From contig UQZN01000019.1 of NCBI GenBank assembly GCA_900545535.1, positions 1 through 47,030 on the forward strand: DNA of 47,030 bases. Reading direction: 5' to 3'. Origin of the DNA: an uncultured Phascolarctobacterium sp. Its GTDB lineage: Bacteria > Bacillota > Negativicutes > Acidaminococcales > Acidaminococcaceae. The notes under the pieces are model-generated. The model saw only the letters and a program-made list of their open reading frames with translations. It had not been told where the DNA came from and did not search any database. Of the stretch, positions 23,162 to 31,640 are shown piece after piece (the stretch's first letter is position 1; every line of letters begins with the position of its first letter). The position numbers were made by a program, and so were the translations under genes.

Positions 23162-24649
23162 TCAGACCAGTCCCAGCCATTTCCAATAGGTAGCGCCCAG
23201 GATCATGATCAGGGCGAAAGCAATGATAGTGATCGGGATACCGGCACGCACAAAGTCATGTACTTCAAAGGTATCGGTGCCGTAAGCGATCATGTTCTGC
23301 GGCGCGTTGACCGGCAGGATAAAGCCGAAGCTGACGACGTATTGCAGGATCATAGTCATACCGACGATATTGACGCCCGGAGTTTTGAGATGCTGCAGCA
23401 CGGAAATAACGATCGGGATAATGGCTGCCGCCAGACCTGTGGCGCTGGCAAAGCCCATGTGAATAACGATGAGGAACAGGGACATGATCGCCAGGACCAT
23501 CAGGGTAGTCGAATTTTCGAGCCCAAAGCCGACAACGATCTCGTTAGCCATCCAGGTGGCTGCTTTGGTAGAGAGCAAAGCCGTGCCCAGCGAGATGCCG
23601 ACGCCGAACAGGAGCACTGTGCCCCAGTTGATCTTATGCACGACGTCGTTCCAGTTCATGACGCCGATCTTGGGCAGCATCAGCAGAGTGACTGCGACCA
23701 TTGTCGTCGTGGAGGTGTCGATGGGATGCAGTTTCTTTTCGGTGGTCCAGAAGATCAGCAGGAAAATGGAGATGACTAACAGCTTCATTTCATCGACGCT
23801 GACCTTGCCCATTTCTTTGAGCAGGCGGGCCACTGTTTCTTTGCCGCCTTTGATCTCGTCGATTTCCGGCGGCATCAGATGCATCATCAGCTTATACAAA
23901 ATGATGGACATCAAAAGTGAAAACGGAGCTGCTGCGACGAACCAGTCGAGCCAGGAGATATCGACGCCCAGCTGGCTGCTGATAAAGTTGACGGCGACCA
24001 TGTTCTGCGCGGCCGCAGTTTTGATACCGACGTTCCAGACGCTGTCGACCTGAGCGACGGTGATCATCAGCATACCGGCGAACCTGCTTTTCAGCGGCAC
24101 ATCGAAAGCTTTGATCATGCCCATAACGATCGGTACCAGACAGGCTACACGGGCCGTGGTACTGGGTACGAAAAAGCTGAGGATAAAACCGCAGAGGATA
24201 ACGCCGATCACGACGCGGTTGGATTTTGCGCCCAATTTGGAGAGGATCACCAGCGCGATACGTTTATCAAGGCCGGTCTTAGTCATGGCCACAGCCAGGA
24301 ACATGGCTGCCGCTACCAGACAGAAGGCTGTAGAGGCAAAGCCTTTCAGCCCGATGCCGAGGCCTGCCGCCGTCCCAAACAGCTTACCGGTTTCGGGATT
24401 GGGAGCAAAACCGATGAGTAGCGCCATCAGGGTCATGATAACGCCGGCGCTGACCGGGTAGGAGATCGCCGTTGTCGCCCAGACGATAACTGAAAAGACC
24501 ATGATGCCGATCATTCTCTGGCCGGCTACGGAGAGCCCTGCGGGGTTAGGCAGCAGCACAATAGCTGCTAACGCCGCCAGCGCCAGATAAAAACCGTACT
24601 TTTTTAAAAATCCCACTTCTGCTGTTGTTGTTTTTTTGTCCGTTTCCAT
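23162..24649 (-). CDS. DASS/SLC13-family sodium:dicarboxylate symporter, 495 aa
   Basis: Inner-membrane transporter of the divalent anion:Na+ symporter family. There are about 11-12 hydrophobic segments. Family-typical parts include FVPSTTARVACLVPIVMGM in the first half and FILPVNAPQNMIAYGTDTF in the second, where SNT/NAP-like motifs bind Na+ and the carboxylate. The exact substrate (succinate, malate, citrate or sulfate) cannot be read from sequence. In a Phascolarctobacterium-like organism, which lives on succinate, succinate import is the most attractive guess. The start ATG follows AAAGGATGTG. Leader of about 180 nt from the promoter at 24839-24867, with a strong hairpin at 24781-24816 close to the transcription start. 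Confidence 0.88.
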   Translation of the reverse strand: METDKKTTTAEVGFLKKYGFYLALAALAAIVLLPNPAGLSVAGQRMIGIMVFSVIVWATTAISYPVSAGVIMTLMALLIGFAPNPETGKLFGTAAGLGIGLKGFASTAFCLVAAAMFLAVAMTKTGLDKRIALVILSKLGAKSNRVVIGVILCGFILSFFVPSTTARVACLVPIVMGMIKAFDVPLKSRFAGMLMITVAQVDSVWNVGIKTAAAQNMVAVNFISSQLGVDISWLDWFVAAAPFSLLMSIILYKLMMHLMPPEIDEIKGGKETVARLLKEMGKVSVDEMKLLVISIFLLIFWTTEKKLHPIDTSTTTMVAVTLLMLPKIGVMNWNDVVHKINWGTVLLFGVGISLGTALLSTKAATWMANEIVVGFGLENSTTLMVLAIMSLFLIVIHMGFASATGLAAAIIPIVISVLQHLKTPGVNIVGMTMILQYVVSFGFILPVNAPQNMIAYGTDTFEVHDFVRAGIPITIIAFALIMILGATYWKWLGLV

Positions 24650-24780
24650 AATTTCACATCCTTTGCATTAGAGTTGCATATAGAAAATGCTCCGGGCCTG
24701 GCGCCCTGCATCAAAGCGGTTGCGAGGCTGCAAAGTGCAGCTATAAATACCAGAAAAAATAATCGCAGATATAAACAGAA

Positions 24781-24816
24781 AACTCCGATATGTACCGTCA
24801 TCGGTATATCGGAGTT
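24781..24816 (-). promoter_or_regulatory. Leader hairpin (attenuator-like) of the DASS gene
   Basis: Near-perfect 15-17 bp stem (AACTCCGATAT...ATATCGGAGTT) starting about 16 nt after the predicted transcription start, followed on the minus strand by TTTTCTGTTT. Either a conditional terminator, an mRNA-stabilising hairpin, or the end of a short RNA. Confidence 0.55.
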
Positions 24817-24838
24817 CTTCTTTGCTTTCTCTACCCTG

Positions 24839-24867
24839 ATTATACAGGCTTTGCAGCGATTTTTCAA
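24839..24867 (-). promoter_or_regulatory. Promoter of the DASS transporter
   Basis: Minus strand: TTGAAA (24862-24867), 17-bp spacer, TATAAT (24839-24844). The rest of the interval to 25000 is AT-rich with no gene seen. Confidence 0.75.
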
Positions 24868-25000
24868 CCGTGCTTCTGTTTCATAAGTTACACTTATGAA
24901 AATTTGCCTGAACTTTTTATACTTTCAAAATATTATCTATACTTTACAAACTAATTTCTATGATTATATTTGCTTGACATATAATCTTCTGCACTTTTTT

Positions 25001-25357
25001 TCACTTTTGCTGTAGTCTTTCTGACCATTCGGCTTCTTTGAAACCGACCAGTACCGCATCGTCCGTTATCAAAAGCGGCCGCTTGACCAGCATACCGTCG
25101 GTCGCCAAAAGCTGCAGCTGCTCTTCCTCGCTCAGCTGCGGCAGTTTATCTTTCAGTCCCAGCGCTTTATATTGCAGGCCGCTGGTATTAAAAAACTTTT
25201 TCAGCGGCAGTCCGCTTGCCTGCTGCCAGCTGTGCAGTTCTTCGGCAGTAGGATTATCGGTTTTGATATCGCGTTTAGTGTATTCAAGGTTCTGCGTCTG
25301 TAAATATTTTTCGGCTTTCAGGCAGGTGCTGCATTTGGGATAACAAATAAAAAGCAT
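25001..25357 (-). CDS. ArsC/Spx/YffB-family thioredoxin-fold protein, 118 aa
   Basis: Small cytoplasmic protein of the arsenate reductase-like family. The N-terminal CYPKCSTCLKAEKYL holds the CxxC-type redox cysteine region (C-S-T-C here), followed by a LEYTKRDIKTDNPT strand/turn and, near residue 90, LVKRPLLI, the conserved R-P motif. The Spx-specific regulatory surface is not recognisable, so it is more likely a YffB-like or orphan reductase than Spx or a true ArsC. Start chosen at the ATG after AAAGGAGTG; a longer in-frame extension lacks a ribosome binding site. An extended -10 box (TGCTATAAT, minus strand, about 25382-25390) lies just upstream. Confidence 0.87.
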   Translation of the reverse strand: MLFICYPKCSTCLKAEKYLQTQNLEYTKRDIKTDNPTAEELHSWQQASGLPLKKFFNTSGLQYKALGLKDKLPQLSEEEQLQLLATDGMLVKRPLLITDDAVLVGFKEAEWSERLQQK

Positions 25358-25589
25358 GCTCTCACTCCTTTGTTTTTTGTTATTATAGCATGTTTTATCA
25401 GGTCTGTGGCAGTATTTCATAAAGTCCATTATTTATCACGATATTTTTATCGTCATATCTTAAAATTTATTTTTCTTATTATCAAGGATAATAAATTAAT
25501 TCTTTTTTCATTATATTATATTGCAGGAATATTCACAGCAGATAACGAATATATGAACTTACTCTATAATACAAGGAGCTGAGCATCAA

Positions 25590-25631
25590 GTGGAACTTCA
25601 CTTTAGACGCAGAGAGAATTTTAAAACCTAG
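25590..25631 (+). CDS. Possible 13-aa leader peptide upstream of opuCA
   Basis: GTG-started ORF encoding VELHFRRRENFKT, preceded by AAGGAG at an 11-nt distance and ending 2 nt before the AAGGAGG of the transporter gene. It lies downstream of a TATAAT box at about 25565. The tight spacing suggests translational coupling. It could be chance. Confidence 0.35.
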   Translation: MELHFRRRENFKT

Positions 25632-25648
25632 ATAAGGAGGAACCCCTA

Positions 25649-26776
25649 TTGATTCAATTTATCAACGTAAGTAAAGCTTACAAACAGCACAATGTTTTAG
25701 AGAATATCAACTTTTCGATCAACGAGGGCGAACTGGTGGTGCTCATCGGCCCTTCCGGCTGCGGCAAAACTACTTTGCTGAAGATGATCAACCGTCTGAT
25801 CGACCCTACCGCAGGTCAGATCCTGATCAACGGAACTGATATTATGGCGCAGGACCCGATCGAGCTGCGCCGGAATATGGGTTACGTGATCCAGCAGACC
25901 GGCCTGTTCGTACATATGACGGTGCGAGAAAATATCGAGATCATTCCGCAGCTGGCCAAACTGCCGCGGGAAAAGATCGTTGAACGTACAGTAAACCTGA
26001 TGGAAATGGTGGGCCTGCCGCAGGAATTTCTGGACCGCTATCCCAACCATCTTTCCGGCGGCCAGCAGCAGCGCATCGGCGTAGCCCGCTCTTTTGCCAT
26101 GGACCCCGGCATCATTTTGATGGACGAGCCGTTTTCGGCGTTAGACCCTATCACCCGCAGTCAGCTGCAGGACGAGCTGGTCAATCTGCAGGCGAAGCTG
26201 CGCAAGACTATTGTCTTTGTTACTCATGATATGGACGAAGCGGTGAAGATCGCTGACCGTATCTGTATTTTACATTCCGGCGCTATTTTGCAATACGACA
26301 CGCCGGAAAATATCCTGAAGAACCCAGCTGACGGTTTTGTCAGCGAATTTGTAGGTTCTAAGCGCATTTGGAGCAGTCCCGAACTGATCAAGGCCAAAGA
26401 TATCATGATCCGCACGCCGAAGATCACCTACCCCGATGTGCCGATGCTGAAATGCATCGAAAAAATGCGGATCGAAAATGTCGACAGCCTTCTGGTAGTC
26501 GATGAAAGTGAACATTTATTGGGGATCATCCGCGCCCGTTCTATCCATGCGGCGCCGGATAAAAGCGAGCCGGTGTATACGGTGATGCAGCCGGCACAGG
26601 CAACAGCCGCCCCCAACGAGAACATTGTGGCCCTGCTTAAAAAGGTCAACAGCAATCATATTTCCAATGTTCCCGTAGTAGACGAAAATAAGCGGCTGCT
26701 GGGACTTATCACTCATTCCAGCCTCGTAACGACGATGAGTCAGCAATTTATTGACTTTGAGGAGGGCGGAGCATGA
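25649..26776 (+). CDS. opuCA: OpuCA-type ABC transporter ATPase with CBS domains, 375 aa
   Basis: ATPase of a glycine betaine/carnitine/choline importer. Walker A GPSGCGKTTLLKM (about 35-47), Q-loop region YVIQQTGLF, signature LSGGQQQRIGVARS (about 138-151), Walker B IILMDEPFSALDP, and an H-loop TH in FVTHDMDEA. Two CBS domains follow at about 255-370; in this family they sense ionic strength and gate transport under osmotic stress. TTG start with AAGGAGG at 8 nt. Overlaps the next gene by 4 nt (ATGA), so the pair is translationally coupled. Expression is probably osmotically controlled, though no specific site is visible. Confidence 0.92.
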   Translation: MIQFINVSKAYKQHNVLENINFSINEGELVVLIGPSGCGKTTLLKMINRLIDPTAGQILINGTDIMAQDPIELRRNMGYVIQQTGLFVHMTVRENIEIIPQLAKLPREKIVERTVNLMEMVGLPQEFLDRYPNHLSGGQQQRIGVARSFAMDPGIILMDEPFSALDPITRSQLQDELVNLQAKLRKTIVFVTHDMDEAVKIADRICILHSGAILQYDTPENILKNPADGFVSEFVGSKRIWSSPELIKAKDIMIRTPKITYPDVPMLKCIEKMRIENVDSLLVVDESEHLLGIIRARSIHAAPDKSEPVYTVMQPAQATAAPNENIVALLKKVNSNHISNVPVVDENKRLLGLITHSSLVTTMSQQFIDFEEGGA

Positions 26777-28374
26777 GCGGATTATTAGCATATGTGCAGG
26801 ACCAGCAGCAATATATAGGACTTTTACTGCTCAGTCACATCCAGTTGACTTTGCTTTCAGTAGCTATCGCTGTTTGTATCGGTGTGCCGCTGGGCATTTA
26901 CATTTCTGAGCGTGAGCGTTTGCTGCGCCCGGTAATGGGTTTTGCCAATCTGGCCCAGGCTATTCCCAGTCTGGCGCTGCTCGGTTTTCTTGTTCCTTAT
27001 ATGGGTATCGGCGCCGTCACCGCTGTAGCGATGGTCGTTTTGTATTCGCTGCTGCCTATTTTGAAAAATACCTGTACCGGGCTGCGCAATATCAGCGCCG
27101 ATACGCTGGAAGCAGCGAAAGGTATCGGCATGACGGATATGCAGATACTGTTCAAGGTGCGTCTGCCGCTGGCTCTGCCTGTGATCATGGCTGGCATACG
27201 CATTTCCAGCGTTACAGCCGTAGGGCTGATGACGATCGCGGCTTATATCGGCGCGGGCGGCCTGGGCACACTGGTGATCAGCGGCATCCAGACCGATAAT
27301 GCCAATATGATCCTGGCGGGCGCCATCCCTGCCTGCTGTCTGGCACTTTTGATGGACTTTTTGATGAGCAAGGTCGAAACTGCGGTAACACCTGTCTCGC
27401 TGCGCCCTGCTTCGAAAAAAATGTCCAAGGAAAGCCTGGAACGCACCCGGCAGCACCATAAACGTATTCTGGCAGTTGCCGGCATGATCGTTATTATCAG
27501 CAGCGGTTATCTGCTGAGCCACGAGTTTTTAAATAAGCCTGATCTCCGCATCGGCTCCAAAGACGCGACGGAAAGCGTGATCGTCGGCAATATGCTGGCC
27601 GACCTGATCGAGGCCAAAACTGATCTCAAGGTTGAACGTAAGCTTGCTTTGGGCGGCACGATGATCGCTTTTGAAGCGCTGCGTTCGGGCGAGATCGACC
27701 TGTATCCTGAATATACGGGCACCGGCTACAGCACGATCTTAAAAAACAAGCTGCGGCCCGGTTTTACGCCGGAGGAGATGTATCTGCTGGTCCAACAGCA
27801 GATGCGTGACACGCATCAGATCGAGCTGCTGGAAAGCTTCGGGTTTAACAATACCTACGTTTTGGCGGTAACACAGGAAACCGCGGCTAAATATCATCTC
27901 AAGACGATGACCGATCTGACCCGAGTCAGTCATAATCTGCGTTTCGGCTGCTCGCCGGAATTTGCGGCCCGTGACGACGGTTTGCCGGGCATCGAAAAAA
28001 CTTATGGTATGACCTTCAAATCGGTCAATAATTTCTCCGGTACGCTGATGTATACGGCGATCACGTCTGACAATGTCGATGTGATCACAGCTTTTTCGAC
28101 GGACGGACTGCTGCAGAAATATGATTTGGTACTGCTGGAAGACGATAAAAATTTCTTCCCGCCCTATTATATGCTGCCTTTCGTCAACGGTAAAACCAAC
28201 GCCGAGCATCCTGAGATCGCTCAGGCTTTGTCTGCGCTCAGCAGCGCCATTGATGACACAACGATGCAAAAGCTGAATTATGAAGTAGTTGAAAAGGGCC
28301 GCGACCGGGCAGAAGTAGCCCGCACCTTCCTTTTGGAGCGTGGTCTGGTAAAACCGGAGGATTTTAAAAACTAA
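26773..28374 (+). CDS. OpuC-type permease fused to substrate-binding domain, 533 aa
   Basis: Fusion of the membrane permease (about 1-215) and the OpuAC/OsmF-type binding domain (about 255-533), joined by an extra transmembrane helix (near 236-255) that tethers the binding domain outside the inner membrane. The permease shows the EAA-like loop TLEAAKGIGMTDMQILFKVR. The binding domain has IGSKDATESVIVGNMLADLI and GEIDLYPEYTGTGY, which are characteristic of quaternary-amine binding proteins. Such fusions replace the separate OpuCB/OpuCC/OpuCD subunits of Bacillus. A single permease chain implies a homodimer. It forms a complete two-gene importer with the ATPase gene; a terminator follows at once. 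Confidence 0.92.
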   Translation: MSGLLAYVQDQQQYIGLLLLSHIQLTLLSVAIAVCIGVPLGIYISERERLLRPVMGFANLAQAIPSLALLGFLVPYMGIGAVTAVAMVVLYSLLPILKNTCTGLRNISADTLEAAKGIGMTDMQILFKVRLPLALPVIMAGIRISSVTAVGLMTIAAYIGAGGLGTLVISGIQTDNANMILAGAIPACCLALLMDFLMSKVETAVTPVSLRPASKKMSKESLERTRQHHKRILAVAGMIVIISSGYLLSHEFLNKPDLRIGSKDATESVIVGNMLADLIEAKTDLKVERKLALGGTMIAFEALRSGEIDLYPEYTGTGYSTILKNKLRPGFTPEEMYLLVQQQMRDTHQIELLESFGFNNTYVLAVTQETAAKYHLKTMTDLTRVSHNLRFGCSPEFAARDDGLPGIEKTYGMTFKSVNNFSGTLMYTAITSDNVDVITAFSTDGLLQKYDLVLLEDDKNFFPPYYMLPFVNGKTNAEHPEIAQALSALSSAIDDTTMQKLNYEVVEKGRDRAEVARTFLLERGLVKPEDFKN

Positions 28375-28384
28375 AAATTTTTAG

Positions 28385-28422
28385 CGGCGCTTGCCCCTGT
28401 TGGCAGCGCCGTTAAGTTTTTC
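28385..28422 (+). terminator. Terminator of the opuC-type operon
   Basis: CGGCGCTTGCC pairs with GGCAGCGCCG around a CCTGTT loop, then TTAAGTTTTT. Confidence 0.85.
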
Positions 28423-28450
28423 CTGGTACCGGAAGCCTGCTTTTATTTGA

Positions 28451-28479
28451 TTGACAAGCTCTGCTATTATCTTTAAAAT
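28451..28479 (+). promoter_or_regulatory. Promoter of the DUF2939 gene
   Basis: TTGACA (28451-28456), 17-bp spacer, TAAAAT (28474-28479). The start codon is about 30 nt downstream. Confidence 0.7.
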
Positions 28480-28510
28480 GGTTATACTAGCATTAATTAA
28501 GGAGTTTACC

Positions 28511-29584
28511 ATGAGTGAGAACACTAAAAAATATATCCTGATCACCGCAGCTTTGATCGTTATCGGCGCGGCCCTGTACTTTTTTTACTGGATGCGCACG
28601 CCGCAATATACCTTCACCCAGATCCACGAGGCCGTGCAGCAGCATGACCTGAGCAAATTTGAAAAGCATGTCGACCTTAATTCACTGTATGCCCATGCGT
28701 ATGACGATGTGGTTTATTACGCCTTCGGCGACCCTAAAGAGGCCAATCCCTTTTTACTGGGTATCGTCCAAAGCCTGAAAAGCGCCGTTGTGCCGATCAT
28801 GACCGAACAGACCAGACATTATGTAGAAACAGGCACGCTGGAGGATCACAGCGAAGACAGCAGTGATACAGACGCCACAGCCGCAGTGCCGGCGCCTGCC
28901 CCCAGCCCCAAAAATGAAGGCCAGCAGCTGGCCGAGCAGCTTAAAGACCGTACCGGCTTTGGCACGATGCGTTACGAGGGCGTGGAAAGCAGCGAGCAGG
29001 TAGGCAAAACTGCCGATGTGGCTGTGAAGCTGTATGATAAACAGCTGGAGCATAATTTTATCCTGCACGTCAAAATGTACGAACTGGACGACGGCAGCTG
29101 GCGCCTGACAGAGATCACCAACCTGAAAGAACTGCTGAAGGAACGTGAGCAGGCTACGGCGTCAAAGCTCCAGCAGCTTAACAGCAAGGTGCAAGCCGAA
29201 CTGGATGCCGCCATCACTACTGCGCCGGGAACGATCTCGATCGCTTCCAGCGGCGGCTGGTTCCCCTCTTACACTATGCAGGCTGCTTTTACCCTGCACA
29301 ATATCTCCGGTAAAACCATTACAGGCCTGCAGGGCTTTGTGGAAGTGTTTGATAACGACGGTATGCTGCTGCAGCGCTGCCGCTTCAACGAATATCTTAC
29401 TTTAGCGCCTCAGGGCAGCATCAGCCTGAACAAGCTGTTCAGCCTCAACCAGTTCAAGCCTGAGACCGTGCGTTTGCTGCGCAGCGATCTGCAAACTGTC
29501 AAATGGCAGCCCGTTATCAGCAGCGTCAGCTTCGGTGACGGCAGTAAACTGCAGCTGCTGACGGAAATACCTAAAAACAAATAA
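28511..29584 (+). CDS. DUF2939 membrane-anchored protein, 357 aa
   Basis: One N-terminal membrane helix (about residues 8-28, YILITAALIVIGAALYFFYW), then a DUF2939 domain recognisable from YTFTQIHEAVQQHDLSKFEK with the later YDDVVYYAF region. An Ala/Pro linker (about 120-135, AAVPAPAPSPK) follows, then a second strand-rich part and a C-terminal FxLYD-like beta-sandwich (YTMQAAFTLHNISGKTITGL). The bulk should face the periplasm. Function unknown. Start chosen at the ATG after AAGGAG rather than an upstream in-frame codon that overlaps the promoter. Monocistronic. Confidence 0.85.
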   Translation: MSENTKKYILITAALIVIGAALYFFYWMRTPQYTFTQIHEAVQQHDLSKFEKHVDLNSLYAHAYDDVVYYAFGDPKEANPFLLGIVQSLKSAVVPIMTEQTRHYVETGTLEDHSEDSSDTDATAAVPAPAPSPKNEGQQLAEQLKDRTGFGTMRYEGVESSEQVGKTADVAVKLYDKQLEHNFILHVKMYELDDGSWRLTEITNLKELLKEREQATASKLQQLNSKVQAELDAAITTAPGTISIASSGGWFPSYTMQAAFTLHNISGKTITGLQGFVEVFDNDGMLLQRCRFNEYLTLAPQGSISLNKLFSLNQFKPETVRLLRSDLQTVKWQPVISSVSFGDGSKLQLLTEIPKNK

Positions 29585-29590
29585 AGCGCA

Positions 29591-29625
29591 AAAAAATAGA
29601 CACGCCTGAGCGTGTCTATTTTTAT
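29591..29625. terminator. Bidirectional terminator
   Basis: AATAGACACGC/GCGTGTCTATT stem with a CTGA loop, A-run left and T-run right. It separates the convergent DUF2939 and DUF3298 genes. Confidence 0.88.
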
Positions 29626-29630
29626 TTTCT

Positions 29631-30473
29631 TCAGTTCATATCATAGCTGATAATATCGGAAATGGTGTCGATAGGGATGAAATATTTAACGATGCCTGCC
29701 GACATGGGCGCAACTTCGCCCGGATTGTAGACGATATAAAAACCAAAATTCTGCAGATCGGAATCTACATAGAATTTTTCGTTACCGATAATGGTAACTT
29801 TCCGGTAAGCAACTGCCGGATCTTTCATTTGTGCTTTTAATCTGTTATCGCCTTTTTGCTGAATGGCGATCAGCATTTCCAGGCGTTCTTTGTAAGCGTC
29901 GCCGGGAATGAACATATCGGCCAGAGTATAGATCTTACCGTTTTTCGGATTAACGGTCAGCGTTGTGATCGACTGGTTGTCGTGAGCGCCGCCAGTATAA
30001 GCGGAAGCGTGTTGTTCAAGCGATAACAGCTCATCGCCGGCAGTATAGACCGTATAGTCGATGTCCAGTTTATACTTTTCATCAGCTTTAGTTTTGCCAA
30101 GCTCCTTCTGCTCTTTGTCAAAGCCGGCGTTTACCAGAAAGGCACTGCCTTTCACAAGCGCAAATCCTTCCTGCACCGGGTCAGAAGCACCGTTGGTAAA
30201 GTCCAGGTAGTTGTCTAAAGTGATTTTCTGACTGTCACTGGGCAAATATTTATAGATCTCAGCTACAGTATTTTTCGTAGTCATTTGCGTCAGCAGCGTG
30301 TCCATCTTGGCGCCGCCGACAGAACCGGTAATGACAGGAGTAGCTGTCTTGACCTGTCCTTCGTTGATTTTTTTAGTTTTAACAGTCAGCCCTGCCGCAA
30401 AAGCCGATGCCGCAACGCTCAAAGTCAGCGCGGCAGCAATGCCTGCTGTAAGGAATTTTCTGGATATTTTCAT
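29631..30473 (-). CDS. Exported DUF4163/DUF3298 protein, 280 aa
   Basis: Signal peptide MKISRKFLTAGIAAALTLSV, cleaved near ASAFA. The mature protein fits a DUF4163 domain followed by DUF3298: SLEQHASAYTGGAHDNQSIT carries the typical YTGGAH motif, and the C-terminal FGFYIVYNPGEVAPMSAGIV matches the conserved Y-x-P-x-E-x-A-P-x-x-x-G of DUF3298 (also the ectodomain of RsiV, which binds lysozyme). There is no membrane anchor besides the signal, so it is probably a soluble periplasmic protein. Function unknown; envelope or peptidoglycan related roles are possible. RBS AGGAGGTG; promoter at 30502-30529. Confidence 0.87.
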   Translation of the reverse strand: MKISRKFLTAGIAAALTLSVAASAFAAGLTVKTKKINEGQVKTATPVITGSVGGAKMDTLLTQMTTKNTVAEIYKYLPSDSQKITLDNYLDFTNGASDPVQEGFALVKGSAFLVNAGFDKEQKELGKTKADEKYKLDIDYTVYTAGDELLSLEQHASAYTGGAHDNQSITTLTVNPKNGKIYTLADMFIPGDAYKERLEMLIAIQQKGDNRLKAQMKDPAVAYRKVTIIGNEKFYVDSDLQNFGFYIVYNPGEVAPMSAGIVKYFIPIDTISDIISYDMN

Positions 30474-30501
30474 AAAAGCACCTCCTAGTTTCTTTAATAC
30501 A

Positions 30502-30529
30502 AGTATAGCATTTTGTATAAGAAAGTCAA
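30502..30529 (-). promoter_or_regulatory. Promoter of the DUF3298 gene
   Basis: Minus strand: TTGACT (30524-30529), 16-bp spacer, TATACT (30502-30507), about 25 nt before the start codon. Confidence 0.7.
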
Positions 30530-30652
30530 CTATAGTAAAACTTTTTCAACATTTAGTATATTTTAAGCGATTTCAATTTTTACAAACGATACTTTTAAAA
30601 ACATTACTTTCGCTCAAATATTTACCGTTGTTTTTACAACTGTCACGGCACA

Positions 30653-30692
30653 AAAAAATACGACCTTCGGCTTGCTGCCAGGGTCGCATTTT
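30653..30692 (-). terminator. Terminator of ssrA
   Basis: AATGCGACC/GGTCGTATT stem, followed on the minus strand by TTTTTTTG, about 27 nt past the mature tmRNA 3' end. Confidence 0.85.
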
Positions 30693-30718
30693 ATGATAAA
30701 TTTTAATTTGAGTGCAAT

Positions 30719-31065
30719 TGGTGGAGATGAGGGGAGTCGAACCCCTGTCCGAAAATATTGCAATATGACTTTCTCCGAGCGCAGCCGTTATTTTAGCTTT
30801 CGCTTCCTTGACGCCCAGCGGCAGGCTTCGCGGTCGCTATCTCGATGAGCTTCCCCTGCCGACCTCCGAGAATTGGCCTGCGGGTATCCCACTGTTTGCG
30901 TCTTTTCCGTTCCCATGGGAGGAGGATCGGAAAGACGTTAGCATTAAGCTGCTAAAGCGTAATCAGTTTTTGCGTTTACTTTAAACGTCCGCCGTTTAAC
31001 GTGCTGACGGAACCACGGCTCGCTTATCATACCACACCTACCCCCGTCGAAACCAGTACATCCCC
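30719..31065 (-). ncRNA. ssrA: Transfer-messenger RNA (tmRNA)
   Basis: The 5' end GGGGATG pairs with CATCTCC before the encoded ACCA 3' end, forming the tRNA-like acceptor stem. GTTTCGACGGGGGTAGG is the conserved 5' segment, and GACAGGGGTTCGACTCCCC the T-arm. The tag reading frame ends AKTDYALAA followed by TAA (30944-30973), a standard ALAA-type proteolysis tag. It rescues stalled ribosomes together with SmpB, encoded directly upstream. It has its own promoter at 31096-31124 and terminator, so it is probably processed at the 5' end by RNase P. Confidence 0.97.
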
Positions 31066-31095
31066 GGTTGAAGTATGGCCTGTAAGGCTCTAATT

Positions 31096-31124
31096 ATTCT
31101 AACACAGGCGCCTGCTACTTGCAA
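31096..31124 (-). promoter_or_regulatory. Promoter of ssrA
   Basis: Minus strand: TTGCAA (31119-31124), 17-bp spacer, TAGAAT (31096-31101), about 30 nt before the mature 5' end. Confidence 0.7.
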
Positions 31125-31152
31125 GCGCTGCCCTGTGAAGAATCTGCAACTT

Positions 31153-31620
31153 TTAGCGGTTCCGCTCCTTCATTACGCGTTCCATTTCGCGTTTGGCGTC
31201 TTTATTGGCCAGGTCCTGCCGTTTATCATACAGCTTTTTGCCTGTGGCCAGCGCCAGTTCCATTTTTACCAGCCCGTGGGTAAAATACATTTTCAAAGGC
31301 ACCAAAGCGTAGCCTTTTTCCTTTACCTTGCCGATCAGGCGGCGTATTTCCTCGCGGTGCAGCAGCAGCCTGCGGTTGCGAAGCGGGTCGTGATTGAAGC
31401 GGTTGCCCTGGTCATAAGGACTGATGTGCAGGTTATAGACATAGACCTCAGCCGTCTTGGTGATCTGGGCATAGCTGTCTTTCATATTGGCTTTGCCTGC
31501 CCGCAGCGATTTTACTTCGGTGCCTGTCAGCTCGATACCGGCTTCGTAGGTTTCATGGATCGTAAAATCATGCCGGGCTTTTCTGTTTTCCGCAATGATC
31601 TTGATTTTCTTTTCTGCCAT
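31153..31620 (-). CDS. smpB: SsrA-binding protein SmpB, 155 aa
   Basis: Binds the tRNA-like domain of tmRNA and delivers it to stalled ribosomes. Family landmarks: IIAENRKARHDFTIHETYEA, GTEVKSLRAGKANMKDSYA, NRFNHDPLRNRRLLLHREEI and the basic tail (LANKDAKREMERVMKERNR) that enters the mRNA channel. Full length for the family. It lies 20 nt after rnr in the same direction and just upstream of ssrA, the usual Firmicute order. Confidence 0.97.
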   Translation of the reverse strand: MAEKKIKIIAENRKARHDFTIHETYEAGIELTGTEVKSLRAGKANMKDSYAQITKTAEVYVYNLHISPYDQGNRFNHDPLRNRRLLLHREEIRRLIGKVKEKGYALVPLKMYFTHGLVKMELALATGKKLYDKRQDLANKDAKREMERVMKERNR

Positions 31621-31640
31621 TATTGTTCACCTGGTCATGA

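Noticed and set aside
24604..24867. An 87-codon ORF upstream of the DASS gene
   Set aside because: It spans the promoter and leader hairpin and has no family signature.
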